Below, one piece after another: positions 17,656 to 17,838 of a stretch of DNA of 17,838 nt. Under the pieces are notes generated by a model. That model was not told where the DNA came from, did no database searches, and saw only the letters and a list, made by a program, of their open reading frames with translations. The position numbers and the translations under genes are program-made. Origin of the DNA: Phoronis ovalis (taxonomy: Eukaryota > Phoronida > Phoronidae). Position 1 is the stretch's first letter, and the number at the start of each line of letters is the position of its first letter. The stretch spans positions 1 to 17,838 of the forward strand of contig JAOXYB010019549.1 in the NCBI GenBank assembly GCA_028565635.1, written 5' to 3'.

Positions 17656-17838
17656 GATTTCTTTCTTCTTCTTCTGTTTCTTTTTTTTCTTTTTCTTCCA
17701 ATTTTCTGTAAGCTATATCTCGAAGACGGTTACAGCTAGGAACTTGATACTTGACGTATGCCATCCCTGGGGTAGGCCATTGTTGATCTTGAGGTCAAAA
17801 GGTCATTTGAAGGTCAAAGGTCAAATTTTGAAAAAATT
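17656..17838. repeat. TGACCT-rich repeat, inverted copy, cut by window end
   Basis: The reverse complement matches 16740-16880: a half-site cluster, CAATGGCCTA, a GGGATG segment, TCGAGATATAGCTTACAG and AAAATTGGAAGAAA. It includes a pyrimidine-rich run (17660-17700). A minus-strand open frame (17555-17764) here is repeat-derived. Confidence 0.75.

Noticed and set aside
17555-17764. 69-codon minus-strand ORF rich in Lys/Glu
   Set aside because: It translates the TGACCT-rich repeat and its pyrimidine-rich tract. The charged run is low-complexity DNA, not a domain.
14503-17838. CRISPR array or bacterial-type repeat system
   Set aside because: Units are about 240 bp, diverged and partly inverted, with no short identical repeats and unique spacers, in a clearly eukaryotic context.

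Overview
The window looks like AT-rich invertebrate nuclear DNA, most likely a bivalve or other lophotrochozoan. It has spliced genes with GT-AG introns, AATAAA signals, a tRNA-derived SINE, short inverted-repeat transposons with target-site duplications, and a diverged repeat block. There are no bacterial-style ORFs, operons or ribosome-binding sites. The organism is inferred from this style and from the two gene families; nothing in the sequence proves it.

Left part (1-2420): almost empty. It holds one weak exon candidate (138-216) and a 476-bp MITE (1466-1941).

Cysteine-rich gene pair (about 2420-7170, + strand): an intact two-coding-exon gene (4438-4504 and 5240-5484) encodes a 103-residue secreted protein. 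It has a signal peptide, eight cysteines and a C-terminal half resembling a chitin-binding type 2 (peritrophin-A/CBM14) domain. A tandem copy follows (remnant exon 6221-6232, exon 6514-6765). Homology continues into the 3' flank and into a block upstream of each copy. The second copy has lost the signal peptide, yet its cysteine domain stays open with all eight cysteines.

Transporter gene (13382 down to 8116, - strand): a complete SLC22-family solute carrier of 535 residues can be assembled from seven coding exons, all with matching splice phases. One intron uses a GC-AG donor. The residue at the TM11 position that differs between anion- and cation-type SLC22 proteins is Arg456, the OAT/OCTN-like state. 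Introns 1, 2 and 4 carry copies or fragments of the same MITE. The likely 3' UTR runs into four 48-bp tandem repeats, each with AATAAA on the gene strand.

Right part (13900-17838): two related blocks of a diverged repeat, plus an inverted third piece at the window edge. Repeat units carry clusters of AGGTCA half-sites in fixed spacing (DR2 and DR5, sometimes DR1). A 229-bp transposon with a 7-bp target duplication interrupts the second block, and a 297-bp SINE with an 8-bp target duplication follows it. Between the blocks lies an orphan exon-like segment with a VWC-like cysteine pattern.

The two genes share no obvious pathway. The most unusual items are the signal-peptide-less duplicate with compensating phase changes, the GC-AG intron, the MITE family with 9-bp target duplications, and the nuclear-receptor-like half-site arrays.
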